The position numbers and the translations under genes were made by a program. From Marinobacter vinifirmus (lineage in GTDB: Bacteria; Pseudomonadota; Gammaproteobacteria; Pseudomonadales; Oleiphilaceae), in contig NZ_NEFY01000013.1 of the NCBI RefSeq assembly GCF_002258215.1, positions 1 to 64,000 of the forward strand: DNA of 64,000 nucleotides, in the 5' to 3' direction. This document shows positions 45,136 to 54,458 of this stretch, piece after piece; the first letter of the stretch is position 1; every line of letters begins with the position of its first letter. Below the pieces are notes generated by a model, which was not told the DNA's origin, searched no databases, and saw nothing but the letters and a program-made list of their open reading frames with translations.

Positions 45136-45711
45136 ATGAGTCACCAGCGCATATCTGCCGCCCGGGGAATCGCCGTAGTCCTTTTCGCGCTTGCTATTTC
45201 CATAGCCGCTCAAGTTATGGCTGCAGGGAAGGTTCCGAAGTCGGTGGGGCCCCAGGGTTTCCTGATCTGGGAGTCCCCTCGCACTCTGCCCGAGCTGGCT
45301 TTTGAAGACGAAGACGGCAGGCCGCTGACACTGGCTGACTTTAAGGGTAAGGCGATTTTGCTCAATATCTGGGCGACCTGGTGCGCACCCTGCCGTGAGG
45401 AAATGCCGACGCTTGACTCACTCCAGGCTCAACTGGGCGGCGAGCAATTTGAAGTGGTCGCGCTGTCCGTTGACCACGTAGGCATCAGCGTTGTTGAAAA
45501 ATTCTACCGGGAAACAAGCATTCAGCATCTTCGCCAGTATATTGATCCGTCCACACTGGCGACCTCAACACTGGGCATAGAAGGTGTTCCTACAACGCTG
45601 CTGCTTGATCATGACGGTCGCGAAATTGGCCGCCTGGTCGGTGCCGCGGAATGGGACAGCCCGGCCATGGTGGATTTGATGACCCGCACCATTGAAGGGG
45701 TTCCGGACTGA
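45136..45711 (+). CDS. TlpA/ResA-like thioredoxin, periplasmic
   Basis: 191 residues. A signal (VVLFALAISIAAQVMAAG), then a thioredoxin domain with WATWCAPCREEMPTLD (CAPC) and a cis-Pro block EGVPTTLLLDHDG. TlpA/ResA proteins reduce apocytochrome c or copper proteins. It follows SCO by 56 nt. It may share electrons with the DsbD-like carrier of this run. Confidence 0.9.
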   Translation: MSHQRISAARGIAVVLFALAISIAAQVMAAGKVPKSVGPQGFLIWESPRTLPELAFEDEDGRPLTLADFKGKAILLNIWATWCAPCREEMPTLDSLQAQLGGEQFEVVALSVDHVGISVVEKFYRETSIQHLRQYIDPSTLATSTLGIEGVPTTLLLDHDGREIGRLVGAAEWDSPAMVDLMTRTIEGVPD

Positions 45712-45757
45712 CTGGATTTACGCAATTGAAAAGGCAGGTGCGTAATGCTTCAAGCTA

Positions 45758-46159
45758 CTACTGCATGCTTCCTTCGCTGAGCCCTTCGAGAACCCCACAG
45801 GCCTCAATTTCCCGATCATCGTTACAACTTGCTCGCAGCGACACAAGTTGTTTCTCCAGTACCTGCAGATCGGTTATCTGAGACCGTACCTGAGCGATGT
45901 GATCATCAAGCAAGGTGTTGATGGCCCTGCAAGGCTGATGGGGCGCGCCCTGATAACGCTGTAACTCGTGAATTTCAGCGAGTGACAGCTCAAGTATTCT
46001 GCAGCGCCGGATGAAGGCCAGTCGCTCAACATGCCGTTCAGTGTAAATACGGTAGCCGTTGTCCTGACGATCCGGCGGTGGTAACAAGCCCTCTCGCTCA
46101 TAGAAACGGATGGTCTGGGTGTCAACCCCTACGGACCGCGCCAACTGACCAATGCGCAT
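45758..46159 (-). CDS. cadR: CadR/PbrR-type MerR-family regulator
   Basis: 133 residues. MRIGQLARSVGVDTQTIRFY is the MerR winged helix, then a dimer helix, and metal ligands: Cys in HQPCRAIN (about 78) and CNDDREIEACG (about 113-123), as in Cd(II)/Pb(II)-responsive regulators. ATG 46159 was chosen with GAGGAG upstream. Divergent from the CDF transporter with a MerR-type promoter between them. Cd versus Pb cannot be told from sequence alone. Confidence 0.9.
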   Translation of the reverse strand: MRIGQLARSVGVDTQTIRFYEREGLLPPPDRQDNGYRIYTERHVERLAFIRRCRILELSLAEIHELQRYQGAPHQPCRAINTLLDDHIAQVRSQITDLQVLEKQLVSLRASCNDDREIEACGVLEGLSEGSMQ

Positions 46160-46192
46160 CGGGTGTCTCCTCAACAAATGGTATCTGCTCTA

Positions 46193-46223
46193 TTGACCTT
46201 ATAGTGGCTATATGGTTTTAAAT
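46193..46223 (+). promoter_or_regulatory. CadR-type promoter/operator
   Basis: TTGACC at 46193-46198, a 19-bp spacer, TTAAAT at 46218-46223. The dyad ACCTTATAG-TGG-CTATATGGT spans -35 and spacer, close to the known CadR/PbrR operator with ACCCTATAG halves. It drives the CDF gene; cadR lies in the opposite direction. Confidence 0.85.
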
Positions 46224-46256
46224 CATAATCCGACAATACTCAAGTGGAGCCGTATC

Positions 46257-47153
46257 ATGAGTAAATCCTGTGAAGGCGCCTGTGGCTGCGACGCAACACC
46301 CGCCGAGGGTAACGCCGGGTCGGAGGCCTCTGAAGCGTCCGGCAACTGGATCAGTGTGTATACCGTACCGAAGATGGATTGTCCTTCGGAGGAACGGATG
46401 ATTCGACTGGCCCTGAATGGTTTTGAAGACATTCGCGGGCTGTCCTTCGACCTGTCTGATCGGCGGTTGAAGGTTGTGCACGATGGCGAGGCTGAGCCTA
46501 TCACCGCGAAGCTGGCGACCCTCGGGCTGGGAGCTTCGCTTCAGGAAACGGCCGCTGCCGACCCTGAATCAATCAAGGCGCTCGGGGGTACGGCTATCTC
46601 GGCCGAGCAGGAGTCGGGCACCCTGCGTTGGTTGCTCGGTATCAATGCTGTCCTGTTTGTGGTGGAAATGACGGTCGGCCTGATCGCGCACTCCACCGGT
46701 TTGATTGCAGAATCCCTGGACAATTTTGCCGACGCGGCCGTGTATGGGCTCGCCCTGTATGCGGTTGGGCACAGCGTGAAAATGCAGGTGCGTGCGGCGC
46801 ATCTCGCGGGCGTACTCCAACTGATACTGGCTGTAGGCGTACTTGCAGAGGTGGTGAGGCGCTTTGTCTTCGGCAGTGAGCCGGAGTCGCTGGCAATGAT
46901 GGGGATTGCGTTCATCGCATTGATCGCTAACACCACCTGTCTGCTGCTGATATCCAAACATCGGGAGGGCGGTGCCCACATGAAGGCGAGCTGGATATTC
47001 TCAGCCAACGATGTGGTCATCAATCTGGGGGTCATTACCGCTGGCGCCCTGGTCGCATGGACTGGCTCCAATTATCCGGACCTGATCATCGGCAGCATCG
47101 CGGGGATTATCGTACTCAACGGTGCCAGGCGCATCCTGGCGCTTAAGGGTTAA
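46257..47153 (+). CDS. CDF-family cation efflux transporter with Cys-rich N-terminus
   Basis: 298 residues. The N-terminus has a Cys cluster (CEGACGCD) and a heavy-metal-like domain with VPKMDCPSEERMIRLALNGF. Then six membrane helices including LLGINAVLFVVEMTVGLIAH and SLDNFADAAVYGLALYAVG, plus IFSANDVVINLGVI, where the two metal-site Asp/Asn sets of CDF transporters are expected. It should export a divalent metal such as Cd, Zn or Pb. ATG 46257 follows the CadR promoter. lspA starts 3 nt downstream. Confidence 0.9.
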   Translation: MSKSCEGACGCDATPAEGNAGSEASEASGNWISVYTVPKMDCPSEERMIRLALNGFEDIRGLSFDLSDRRLKVVHDGEAEPITAKLATLGLGASLQETAAADPESIKALGGTAISAEQESGTLRWLLGINAVLFVVEMTVGLIAHSTGLIAESLDNFADAAVYGLALYAVGHSVKMQVRAAHLAGVLQLILAVGVLAEVVRRFVFGSEPESLAMMGIAFIALIANTTCLLLISKHREGGAHMKASWIFSANDVVINLGVITAGALVAWTGSNYPDLIIGSIAGIIVLNGARRILALKG

Positions 47154-47156
47154 ACA

Positions 47157-47669
47157 ATGTCCATCGTTACCAAAAAACTCTTGCTGTATAGCCTGCTGGC
47201 GATTTCGGGCCTGATTGCGGCGTCTGATCAGGTTGTAAAATGGCTGGTCCAGCAGTCAATGGCGTATGGCGAATCGATTCCGGTGACCCCGTTCTTTAAC
47301 TGGGTTCATGTCTGGAACACCGGCGCCGCATTCAGCCTGTTTGCCGATGGCGGAGGTTGGCAGCGATACTTTCTTATCACAGTCGCGGTAGTTGTCTCGA
47401 TTGTACTGATCGGGCTGATTCTTCAGTGCCGCCGCAGGGGAGAAGCCATCGCGTACAGCCTTATTCTTGGCGGTGCCGTGGGCAACCTGATTGACCGGAT
47501 ATTTCGTGGCTATGTTGTGGATTCCTTTGATGTCTATTGGCAATCCTGGCACTGGCCAGCCTTTAACCTTGCCGATATCGCCATTGTGCTGGGCACCGTG
47601 CTTTTCCTCTATGTCAGTTTCATACCCGAAAAATCGGGCACGAACGTCGAGCTCGATGGATCAGGCTAA
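47157..47669 (+). CDS. lspA: Signal peptidase II (prolipoprotein peptidase)
   Basis: 170-residue membrane Asp protease. Conserved blocks are NTGAAFSLF, GGAVGNLIDRIFRGYVVDSFDVYW and FNLADIAI, with the two catalytic Asp in GNLID and FNLAD. It cleaves lipoprotein signals after lipidation by Lgt. LspA is known in lead-resistance (pbr) units next to a CadR/PbrR regulator. Here it is 3 nt from the CDF gene and may be an additional copy to the chromosomal one. Confidence 0.93.
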   Translation: MSIVTKKLLLYSLLAISGLIAASDQVVKWLVQQSMAYGESIPVTPFFNWVHVWNTGAAFSLFADGGGWQRYFLITVAVVVSIVLIGLILQCRRRGEAIAYSLILGGAVGNLIDRIFRGYVVDSFDVYWQSWHWPAFNLADIAIVLGTVLFLYVSFIPEKSGTNVELDGSG

Positions 47670-47688
47670 AAAACATCTGACAAACGCC

Positions 47689-47719
47689 TTGACCTTAAAG
47701 TTGACTTTAAAGATATCGT
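47689..47719 (+). promoter_or_regulatory. Candidate MerR-family promoter before the peroxiredoxin
   Basis: TTGACC at 47689-47694, 19-bp spacer, TATCGT at 47714-47719. The spacer holds TTAAAG-TTGA-CTTTAA, a perfect 6-bp dyad. Geometry fits activation by a MerR-family protein. The regulator is unknown; the -10 is weak. Confidence 0.55.
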
Positions 47720-47768
47720 CTGTACTGACGAACCGAGAACGACAGCCAAAGCAAAGGAGAATGAAACG

Positions 47769-48407
47769 ATGACATTGCAACTTGGAGAAACCGCTCCCGA
47801 TTTCACCGTCGCATCCACCGAGGGAAACATTCAGTTTCATGAGTGGCTGGGAGACGACTGGGCCGTGCTGTTTTCACACCCCGCCGACTACACCCCTGTC
47901 TGTACCACAGAGCTCGGCGCCTTCGCCAAGCGTAAGGACGAGTTCGCCAGTCGCGGTGTGAAGCTGATCGGGGTCTCCGTCGACCCGCTCGACTCCCATA
48001 AAGACTGGGCGAAGGATATCGAGAAAACCCAGGGCAAGGGGCTCAATTTTCCCCTGTTGGCAGACAAGGATCAGGTGGTTGCCGACCAGTACGGAATGAT
48101 CCATCCAAAAGCCGATCCCAAGGTGACTGTTCGAACGGTATTCATTATCGATTCCGCGAAAAAAATCCGTCTGATGCTGACGTATCCGCCCAGCACCGGG
48201 CGCAATCTGGACGAGATCCTGCGCGTCATTGATTCGCTCCAACTGACCGACAACCACAAAGTGGCCACGCCGGTGGACTGGAAGAATGGCGAGGATGTGA
48301 TCATCGTTCCGTCGCTCTCCAACGAAGAGGCCAAAGAGCGCTTCCCCGACGGATGGGATGAGCAGACACCGTATCTGCGCGTTACCCGCCAACCTGGTCG
48401 GAAGTAA
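47769..48407 (+). CDS. 1-Cys peroxiredoxin (Prx6 group)
   Basis: 212 residues. Peroxidatic Cys45 in HPADYTPVCTTELGAFAK, plus the Prx6-type C-terminal domain (VATPVDWKNGEDVIIVP, FPDGWDEQTPYLRVT). It reduces peroxides and protects thiols in metal-stressed cells. GGAGA RBS. Monocistronic behind the MerR-type promoter candidate. Confidence 0.95.
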   Translation: MTLQLGETAPDFTVASTEGNIQFHEWLGDDWAVLFSHPADYTPVCTTELGAFAKRKDEFASRGVKLIGVSVDPLDSHKDWAKDIEKTQGKGLNFPLLADKDQVVADQYGMIHPKADPKVTVRTVFIIDSAKKIRLMLTYPPSTGRNLDEILRVIDSLQLTDNHKVATPVDWKNGEDVIIVPSLSNEEAKERFPDGWDEQTPYLRVTRQPGRK

Positions 48408-48515
48408 TAGAGAATTCGTCAGCTGGCCTTGTGGCTGGCTGACGAAGCAATACCTGAGAAACCTTCACCGATAGGTTCGGTCATCGCCGAACCCGCAACC
48501 GAACACGGCCCCGAA

Positions 48516-50513
48516 ATGCTTACCCTGACAATCCCTGAAGTTGGTCTCTTCGCGTTATTGATTGCACTTTGCCTGTCGCTGCTTCAGGCGACCGTGCCCT
48601 TGCTGGGAGCCGCCACCCGGCGCCCGTTGTGGATGGCATTTGCAGAGCCCATGGCATGGGGGCAATTTGTTTTTCTACTGGTTTCTTATGCCAGCCTGAC
48701 CGCCAGTTTTCTTCTGGATGATTTCAGCGTGGATTATGTGGCCCGTAATTCCAACTCGATGCTGCCCTGGTACTACAAGTTCACCGCCGTCTGGGGCTCT
48801 CATGAAGGCTCGGTGCTGTTATGGAGTCTGATTCTCAGTGGCTGGGGCTTTGCCGTCAGTCTGTTTTCCCGCCAGTTGCCACGGGATATGCTGGCACGGG
48901 TTCTGGGAGTTCTGGGTGTCGTCAGCGCAGGGTTCCTGCTTTTCATCGTCGTTACGTCCAGTCCCTTTGATCGCCTGTTGCCGGGCATGCCAGCCGACGG
49001 TGCCGATCTGAATCCGTTGTTGCAGGATGTTGGCCTGATCATCCATCCGCCGATGCTTTACATGGGCTATGTGGGTTTTTCAGTGGTCTTTGCTTTTGCC
49101 ATCGCTGCGCTGATCGAAGGGCGTCTCGATGCGGCCTGGACGCGCTGGGTTCGGCCGTGGACCAACATTGCCTGGGCCTTTCTGACCCTCGGCATCGCTC
49201 TGGGTAGCTGGTGGGCCTACTATGAGCTGGGTTGGGGCGGCTGGTGGTTCTGGGATCCGGTGGAAAATGCATCGCTCCTGCCCTGGCTGAGCGGGACAGC
49301 GCTGATACATTCACTGGCGGTCACGGAAAAACGCGGCACGTTCAAGAGCTGGACGGCACTGCTGGCGATTTTCACGTTCTCACTCTCGTTACTGGGCACC
49401 TTCCTGGTGCGCTCAGGGGTACTGACCTCGGTTCATGCCTTTGCCAATGATCCATCTCGGGGGCTCTTCATTCTGGCGTTGCTGGGAATAACGGTCGGCG
49501 TCTCGCTTTTGATCTTTGCGCTACGGGCGCCGCGAATGAGCGCCAATGCGGGCTTTAGCTGGCTTTCCCGGGATGCTCTGTTGCTGATCAACAATATTTT
49601 GCTGGTCATCATGACGATCACGGTCCTGATGGGCACCCTGTACCCCTTGATCCTGGATGCACTCGGGCTGGGCAAGGTCAGTATCGGCGCGCCTTACTTT
49701 AATAGCCTGTTCGTGCCACTGACCGTCATGCTGTGTGCCTTTATGGGGCTGGGGCCGGTCTCACGCTGGAAGCAGATGCCCGGTCGGGAGCTGTTCCGGC
49801 GACTACTGGGGGCGGGCTTGGCCGCACTGGCGATTGCGATATCGATACCGTTTCTTTACAACGGCCAGTGGAATGTCGCCGTGGCGCTGGGGATGGTGGC
49901 GGCCCTGTGGGTAGTACTGGCGTTGGTGCGCGACCTGTTTGATAAAGTCCGCAATGCGTCCTCTGCGCTGTCCGGATTGCGTAAGTTGACCCCTTCATAC
50001 TGGGGCATGGTGGTCGGCCACGTGGGCCTGGCCGTCACCATCGTGGGCGTGGTGATGGTGTCGAACTACGCCATGGAGCGTAATGTGCGGCTTGATATCG
50101 GTGAGCAGGTGAATCTGGGCGGGTACGATTTTACGCTGACCGAACTGGGCGAGCGTCGGGGGCCCAACTTCCTCGCCGATACGGCGACCATCGAGGTTGC
50201 CCGTGAAGGCCGGATTGTCACCACCCTGTACCCGGAGAAGCGCCTGTACATTGCCCGAGGGCAGCCGATGACCGATGTCGCGCTGCATCCTGGCCTGCTT
50301 CGGGACCTTTATGTGGCCATGGGTGAGGAGCTGGACGACGGTAGCTGGGCAATGCGCATACAGGTCAAGCCCTTCATACGCTGGCTATGGCTGGGTGCGC
50401 TGTTGATGGCTTTCGGGGGCGTCCTCGCCGTGGCAGACCGCCGCTACCGTCGTCGCCGTGCAGTCGCCGCTAACGGGGAATCGACGGGGCCGACGCGCGA
50501 GGTCCGCGCATGA
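48516..50513 (+). CDS. ccmF: Cytochrome c haem lyase subunit CcmF
   Basis: 665-residue membrane protein with many helices. The tryptophan-rich haem-handling motif is GWGGWWFWDPVEN (about 245-257), and conserved His are in GSHEGSVLLW, IIHPPMLYMGY and IHSLAVTEKRG. It attaches haem to apocytochrome c with CcmH. ATG 48516 gives the family-like start; an upstream TTG adds an unsupported tail. First of a ccmF-G-H-I run, with no ccmABCDE present in the window. Confidence 0.94.
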   Translation: MLTLTIPEVGLFALLIALCLSLLQATVPLLGAATRRPLWMAFAEPMAWGQFVFLLVSYASLTASFLLDDFSVDYVARNSNSMLPWYYKFTAVWGSHEGSVLLWSLILSGWGFAVSLFSRQLPRDMLARVLGVLGVVSAGFLLFIVVTSSPFDRLLPGMPADGADLNPLLQDVGLIIHPPMLYMGYVGFSVVFAFAIAALIEGRLDAAWTRWVRPWTNIAWAFLTLGIALGSWWAYYELGWGGWWFWDPVENASLLPWLSGTALIHSLAVTEKRGTFKSWTALLAIFTFSLSLLGTFLVRSGVLTSVHAFANDPSRGLFILALLGITVGVSLLIFALRAPRMSANAGFSWLSRDALLLINNILLVIMTITVLMGTLYPLILDALGLGKVSIGAPYFNSLFVPLTVMLCAFMGLGPVSRWKQMPGRELFRRLLGAGLAALAIAISIPFLYNGQWNVAVALGMVAALWVVLALVRDLFDKVRNASSALSGLRKLTPSYWGMVVGHVGLAVTIVGVVMVSNYAMERNVRLDIGEQVNLGGYDFTLTELGERRGPNFLADTATIEVAREGRIVTTLYPEKRLYIARGQPMTDVALHPGLLRDLYVAMGEELDDGSWAMRIQVKPFIRWLWLGALLMAFGGVLAVADRRYRRRRAVAANGESTGPTREVRA

Positions 50514-51034
50514 TACGCCGGCTGTTGCTGCTGCTTCCTTTTCTGGTATTCGTTGGCCTGGCCTTCTTTTTATACCGGGGGCTTTCGCTGGATCCCAGTG
50601 CTCGCGAGTCGGCCTTGTGGGGTCAGGAGTTTCCGTCGTTCACGCTCTCAACGCTGGAGGAACCCGGCGCCGAGGTGGATGAATCCCTGCTTCGTGGCCG
50701 GATGTCTCTGGTCAATGTCTGGGCCTCCTGGTGCCCGACTTGCAAGGAGGAGATGCCCCAGTTGCTGGCGCTCTCTGAGCGCGGCGTTCAGATGGTGGGC
50801 ATCAACTATAAAGACGCCCGTGACCTGGGGCGACAGTTTCTCGAAGAGTTCGGAAAACCTTTCGAGGTCAACATCTTCGATCCTGCCGGTGACCTGGGTT
50901 TCGAGCTTGGCGTGTATGGCGTGCCCGAAACCTTCTTGGTCGACGCAAACGGTATCGTTCGATACAAGCACGTTGGGTATATCACGCCCGCCCAGGTGGA
51001 TGAAGTCATGGCGGAGGTAGAAAAATGGCACTAA
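50510..51034 (+). CDS. ccmG: Thiol:disulfide protein CcmG/DsbE
   Basis: 174 residues with an N-terminal anchor (LLLLLPFLVFVGLAFFLYRG), active site WASWCPTCKEEMPQL and the family GVYGVPETFLVD block. It reduces the haem-binding cysteines of apocytochrome c. Overlaps ccmF and ccmH. Confidence 0.95.
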   Translation: MIRRLLLLLPFLVFVGLAFFLYRGLSLDPSARESALWGQEFPSFTLSTLEEPGAEVDESLLRGRMSLVNVWASWCPTCKEEMPQLLALSERGVQMVGINYKDARDLGRQFLEEFGKPFEVNIFDPAGDLGFELGVYGVPETFLVDANGIVRYKHVGYITPAQVDEVMAEVEKWH

Positions 51035-51513
51035 CCCTGAAGAGCCGTTGCTGTGTGGTCATCGTGCTTTTGCTGGCTTCGTTCCAGTCGATGGCGGACA
51101 CGGCAATCGATGCGCGTCATTTCGAGGATCCGGTGATGGCGGAGCGTTATCGCGACCTTACGGCGTCTTTGCGGTGCCCTAAATGTGATGCGCAAGCCAT
51201 CGACAGTTCCAATTCGCCGGTGGCGGCGGACATGCGGGAGCGGGTAGCGCTGATGCTTCATGAGGGGCGTGCGGATAAGGAGATCCTCGATTTCATGGCT
51301 AATCGTTTTGGCGAGTTCGTTCTTTACAATCCGCGCCTTGACGGGCGCACGTGGCTGCTGTGGGCGTTGCCGGCGGCGTTGGTAGTGGGTGGTGGCCTGG
51401 TTGTGATTGCGTTTGTCCAGGCACGCAGACACCGGCGAGTTCGGCCGCTATCCGAGGAGGAGCGTGCCCGCCTGTCCTCTTTGATTCATCGTCATCGTGA
51501 GAGGTCGGAATGA
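51025..51513 (+). CDS. ccmH: Cytochrome c biogenesis protein CcmH
   Basis: 162 residues with a signal peptide, the redox motif LRCPKCDAQAIDSSNSPVAA (the classic form is LRCxxCQNQ; here Asp-Ala replace Gln-Asn), and a C-terminal membrane helix. It presents apocytochrome c to the lyase. Overlaps ccmG and ccmI. Confidence 0.94.
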   Translation: MALTLKSRCCVVIVLLLASFQSMADTAIDARHFEDPVMAERYRDLTASLRCPKCDAQAIDSSNSPVAADMRERVALMLHEGRADKEILDFMANRFGEFVLYNPRLDGRTWLLWALPAALVVGGGLVVIAFVQARRHRRVRPLSEEERARLSSLIHRHRERSE

Positions 51514-52400
51514 CTATGCTCTGGTTAAGTATCGGCACACTGTTGCTTATAGCCCTGTGGTTCCTGAGTCTACCGTTACGGCGAGCAAGGGCGATCCATG
51601 ACTGGCAGCAAGGGTTTGAAACGGATGACCGCGCGGAGGAGCAGAATCTGGCCGTGTATGAGCGTCGGCTTGCGGCACTGGAAAGCGCCTGCGAGCGCGG
51701 CGAGGTTGACGTCGCACGCTTTGAAGAAAGCCGTCACGAGCTTGAACGCAATCTTCTGGAGGACACCGAGGCCCGTCGTCGCGTGCCTCTCAGGAACCCG
51801 CTGGCAGGACGTTTTGTAATCCCTCTGGTGATAACGGCATTGATTGCCGCCACCGTAACCGGCTATCGATGGGTGGGCGCCAATGGCGATCTGGCTCTGT
51901 ATGCCGTGGTGCAGGAGGTTCTTAACTCTCCCGGTGCCTCACCGGAGAACCTGATTGTCCGGCTCGAAGAGCAGGCCGAGAGTCAGCCGGATAATCCCAA
52001 GGTCTGGGCTTTGTTGTTTCCGCTGTACCAGAAGGTCGGTCAGCCAGATCGGTCGATTCGCGCCCTGGAGCGATTGATCGAACTGGAAGGCCGCCGAGCC
52101 GATCTTCTGGCCCAACTGGCTCAGTTGAAATTCTATGTGGCCGGAGGCAGCCTGACCTATGAAGTTCAGGCGCTGGTAGATGAAACACTCGATAAGGATC
52201 CGCGTCAGCCGACAGTGTTGGGCATGCTGGGGGTTGAGGCTTTCGACGATGGCCGCTATGAACAGGCGATCGGTTACTGGCGCCGAGCGTTGGCTGGCTT
52301 CGAGGATTCCGCCTCCGCAGAGGTCATTCGTAAAGGTATCGCTGTTGCCAGGCAACGATTGGAGGAGACAGCCAATGGAGCGGAACGTGTTACTGATTGA
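51510..52400 (+). CDS. ccmI: Cytochrome c biogenesis protein CcmI
   Basis: 296 residues. Two membrane helices (about 3-22 and 93-113) with a cytoplasmic loop of coiled-coil type (YERRLAALESACERGEVD), followed by a TPR-like helical C-terminal domain (QPDNPKVWALLFPLYQKVGQ, YEQAIGYWRRALAG). It chaperones apocytochrome c to CcmF/CcmH. Overlaps ccmH by 4 nt. Confidence 0.92.
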   Translation: MTMLWLSIGTLLLIALWFLSLPLRRARAIHDWQQGFETDDRAEEQNLAVYERRLAALESACERGEVDVARFEESRHELERNLLEDTEARRRVPLRNPLAGRFVIPLVITALIAATVTGYRWVGANGDLALYAVVQEVLNSPGASPENLIVRLEEQAESQPDNPKVWALLFPLYQKVGQPDRSIRALERLIELEGRRADLLAQLAQLKFYVAGGSLTYEVQALVDETLDKDPRQPTVLGMLGVEAFDDGRYEQAIGYWRRALAGFEDSASAEVIRKGIAVARQRLEETANGAERVTD

Positions 52401-52439
52401 AACCCTAACGCACGTTCACACACGAAATCAGGGAAGCTT

Positions 52440-53243
52440 ATGCTTCAGTATCCTCAAATCGACCCGGTAGCCATTGCACTGGGCCCACTGAAAATCCATT
52501 GGTACGGCCTGATGTACCTTGTCGGTTTTCTCGCGGCCTGGTGGCTGGGGCGTCGTCGGGCTCATCGACTCGGGTTGAACGCAGACGCTGTTGAAACATT
52601 GATTTTCTACTGCGCGATGGGCGTCATTCTCGGTGGCCGCGTCGGTTATGCGCTCTTCTACGGTTTTGACAAGCTGGCAGACAATCCGCTTTGGCTGTTC
52701 AAGGTCTGGGAAGGGGGCATGAGTTTTCACGGCGGCTTGACCGGCGTCCTGATTGCAGCCTTGGTCTTCGCCCGCAAGCAGAACCTGCGTTTTTTCCAAC
52801 TCACGGATTTTATAGCGCCACTGGTGCCAATTGGCCTGGGGGCGGGGCGCCTTGGCAACTTTATCAACCACGAGCTCCCGGGGCGGGTCAGCGACGTGCC
52901 CTGGGCCATGGTGTTCCCGAATATGGGGTCGGCGCCACGTCACCCGTCGTCATTGTACGAGTTTGCCCTGGAAGGTGTTGTGCTGTTTGTGGTGCTGTGG
53001 TGGTTCTCACGCCACCCTCGTCGGATGGGCGCAACGTCCGGCCTGTTCCTGTTGCTCTACGGAATTTTCCGTTTTGCGGTCGAGTTTGTTCGCCTCCCCG
53101 ACCCGCAACTGGGGTTCATTGCCCTTGACTGGGTGACCATGGGGCAGTTGTTGACCTTGCCGATGATCCTTGGAGGCCTTGGGTTAGTCGCTTGGTCGAA
53201 AAGCCAACCGATCAATAACGTAAAGGTGGCGACGGGCGGATAA
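52440..53243 (+). CDS. lgt: Prolipoprotein diacylglyceryl transferase
   Basis: 267-residue membrane enzyme. [10 protein letters not shown] (catalytic His-Gly-Gly), [16 protein letters not shown] (Lgt signature) and [17 protein letters not shown] are present. It transfers diacylglycerol to the Cys of prolipoproteins, the step before LspA. Together with lspA 5 kb away, the island carries both main lipoprotein maturation enzymes. It follows ccmI by 39 nt. Confidence 0.95.
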   Translation: MLQYPQIDPVAIALGPLKIHWYGLMYLVGFLAAWWLGRRRAHRLGLNADAVETLIFYCAMGVILGGRVGYALFYGFDKLADNPLWLFKVWEGGMSFHGGLTGVLIAALVFARKQNLRFFQLTDFIAPLVPIGLGAGRLGNFINHELPGRVSDVPWAMVFPNMGSAPRHPSSLYEFALEGVVLFVVLWWFSRHPRRMGATSGLFLLLYGIFRFAVEFVRLPDPQLGFIALDWVTMGQLLTLPMILGGLGLVAWSKSQPINNVKVATGG

Positions 53244-53353
53244 AGGTCGACTTCATTTATGCAATAACAAATTGAGAGAGTTTCAGAGTGGTCATGCTGG
53301 CGTTTTCTCCTCTGATATATCGGGATCTGTTTCATGCGAGCGATGTGGGCACG

Positions 53354-53779
53354 ATGAAAGTCAATGAAATTGCAAACTTGGCGGATGTCTCTCCGGACAC
53401 CGTTCGTTTCTATAACCGTGAAGGGTTACTTCGGCCACGAAAAGATCCCCGAAATGGCTACAACTTGTATAATTCGGAAGACCTGTGGCGCTTACGGTTT
53501 GTTCGCGTGGCAAACAAGCTGGGATTCAACCTGCGTGAAGTCAAAGTCATTCTAAGTCATGGGACGGAGGGTGGCTTGGCTGGCAGCGACCTGAAGGAGC
53601 TATTCACAGACCGCCTTTGCAGACTGGATCAGGAGTTAAAGGAGCTCAAGAGACTTCGTGACGACATGAAAACTACAGTCCAGGTTTGGAGACAGATGCC
53701 TGATGGAGCCCCCAATGGCCATTCTGTCCAGGAATTGGCAAGCCCCCGATACAGTAGACGCCTGATAGCGTTACACTAA
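53354..53779 (+). CDS. MerR-family regulator of unknown inducer
   Basis: 141 residues. KVNEIANLADVSPDTVRFYN and the wing RKDPRNGYNLYN are the MerR DNA-binding domain; a dimer helix follows (DQELKELKRLRDDMKTTVQV). The effector region has only one Cys (DRLCRLDQEL) and lacks the Cys pattern of MerR or CadR, so a metal is not evident. Located just upstream of the TetR-RND operon (23 nt before TetR), which it may control. Confidence 0.87.
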   Translation: MKVNEIANLADVSPDTVRFYNREGLLRPRKDPRNGYNLYNSEDLWRLRFVRVANKLGFNLREVKVILSHGTEGGLAGSDLKELFTDRLCRLDQELKELKRLRDDMKTTVQVWRQMPDGAPNGHSVQELASPRYSRRLIALH

Positions 53780-53802
53780 ACGCAAATCTACAGGTGTTGG
53801 CA

Positions 53803-54435
53803 ATGAGCGGAAAGCGTTACTCCGAAGAATTTGAAGCGTTGAGCAGACAAATGCGGCAAAGAGACGACTCGAAACGAATAGCCTTCCTGGAAGCTACCGT
53901 GAGGGAAGTAGCAGATCACGGTTTTTCAGCAACCTCGGTTGGCAAGATAGCCAAGGCTGCGGGTTTGTCACCAGCCACGCTGTACATCTATTACGAAGAT
54001 AAAGAACAGCTTTTATTGGCGACATTTTATTACGTCAGCGATCAGGTCATTGATGCGGCGCTGGACAGTTTTTCTCGCGGGAAAGATCTGCGTGAAGGAC
54101 TGCGACGCCAGTGGCACACACTGTTCCGGATCGGCCTTGAGCGTCCGGAACTATTCCGCTACCACGAGACGTTCACGCATTCTGCTTGGATGACTCCCGA
54201 GATCCAGGCACGAAACGAAAGCCGAGCCGCAAATCTTTTGAATGCAGTTGATCAGGGAAAGCAATCCGGGCTGATCAAACCGGTACCTTTTCCACTTCTC
54301 GAAACGTTTATGTTCCGCCCGGTTTACCACCTCGTTCAACGATGCCTGCAAGGGTCGTTCGAAGGTACCGATGAGCATATCGAATTAGCGTTTAATATGG
54401 CTTGGGATGCGGTTGCCGATCGTCGGAATACCTAA
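53803..54435 (+). CDS. TetR/AcrR-family repressor
   Basis: 210 residues. The N-terminal HTH (EVADHGFSATSVGKIAKAAG and LSPATLYIYYEDKEQLLLATFYY) is followed by a helical ligand domain with WHTLFRIGLERPELFRYHET. It leads the efflux operon and should repress it until an efflux substrate binds. Start ATG 53803; GTG 53794 is possible. Confidence 0.9.
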   Translation: MSGKRYSEEFEALSRQMRQRDDSKRIAFLEATVREVADHGFSATSVGKIAKAAGLSPATLYIYYEDKEQLLLATFYYVSDQVIDAALDSFSRGKDLREGLRRQWHTLFRIGLERPELFRYHETFTHSAWMTPEIQARNESRAANLLNAVDQGKQSGLIKPVPFPLLETFMFRPVYHLVQRCLQGSFEGTDEHIELAFNMAWDAVADRRNT

Positions 54436-54458
54436 TTTTTTCTGGAGAGTGACGCGTT

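Noticed and set aside
48429..48515. 29-residue N-terminal extension of CcmF
   Set aside because: Starts with TTG, lacks family similarity and RBS; ATG 48516 starts the conserved part.
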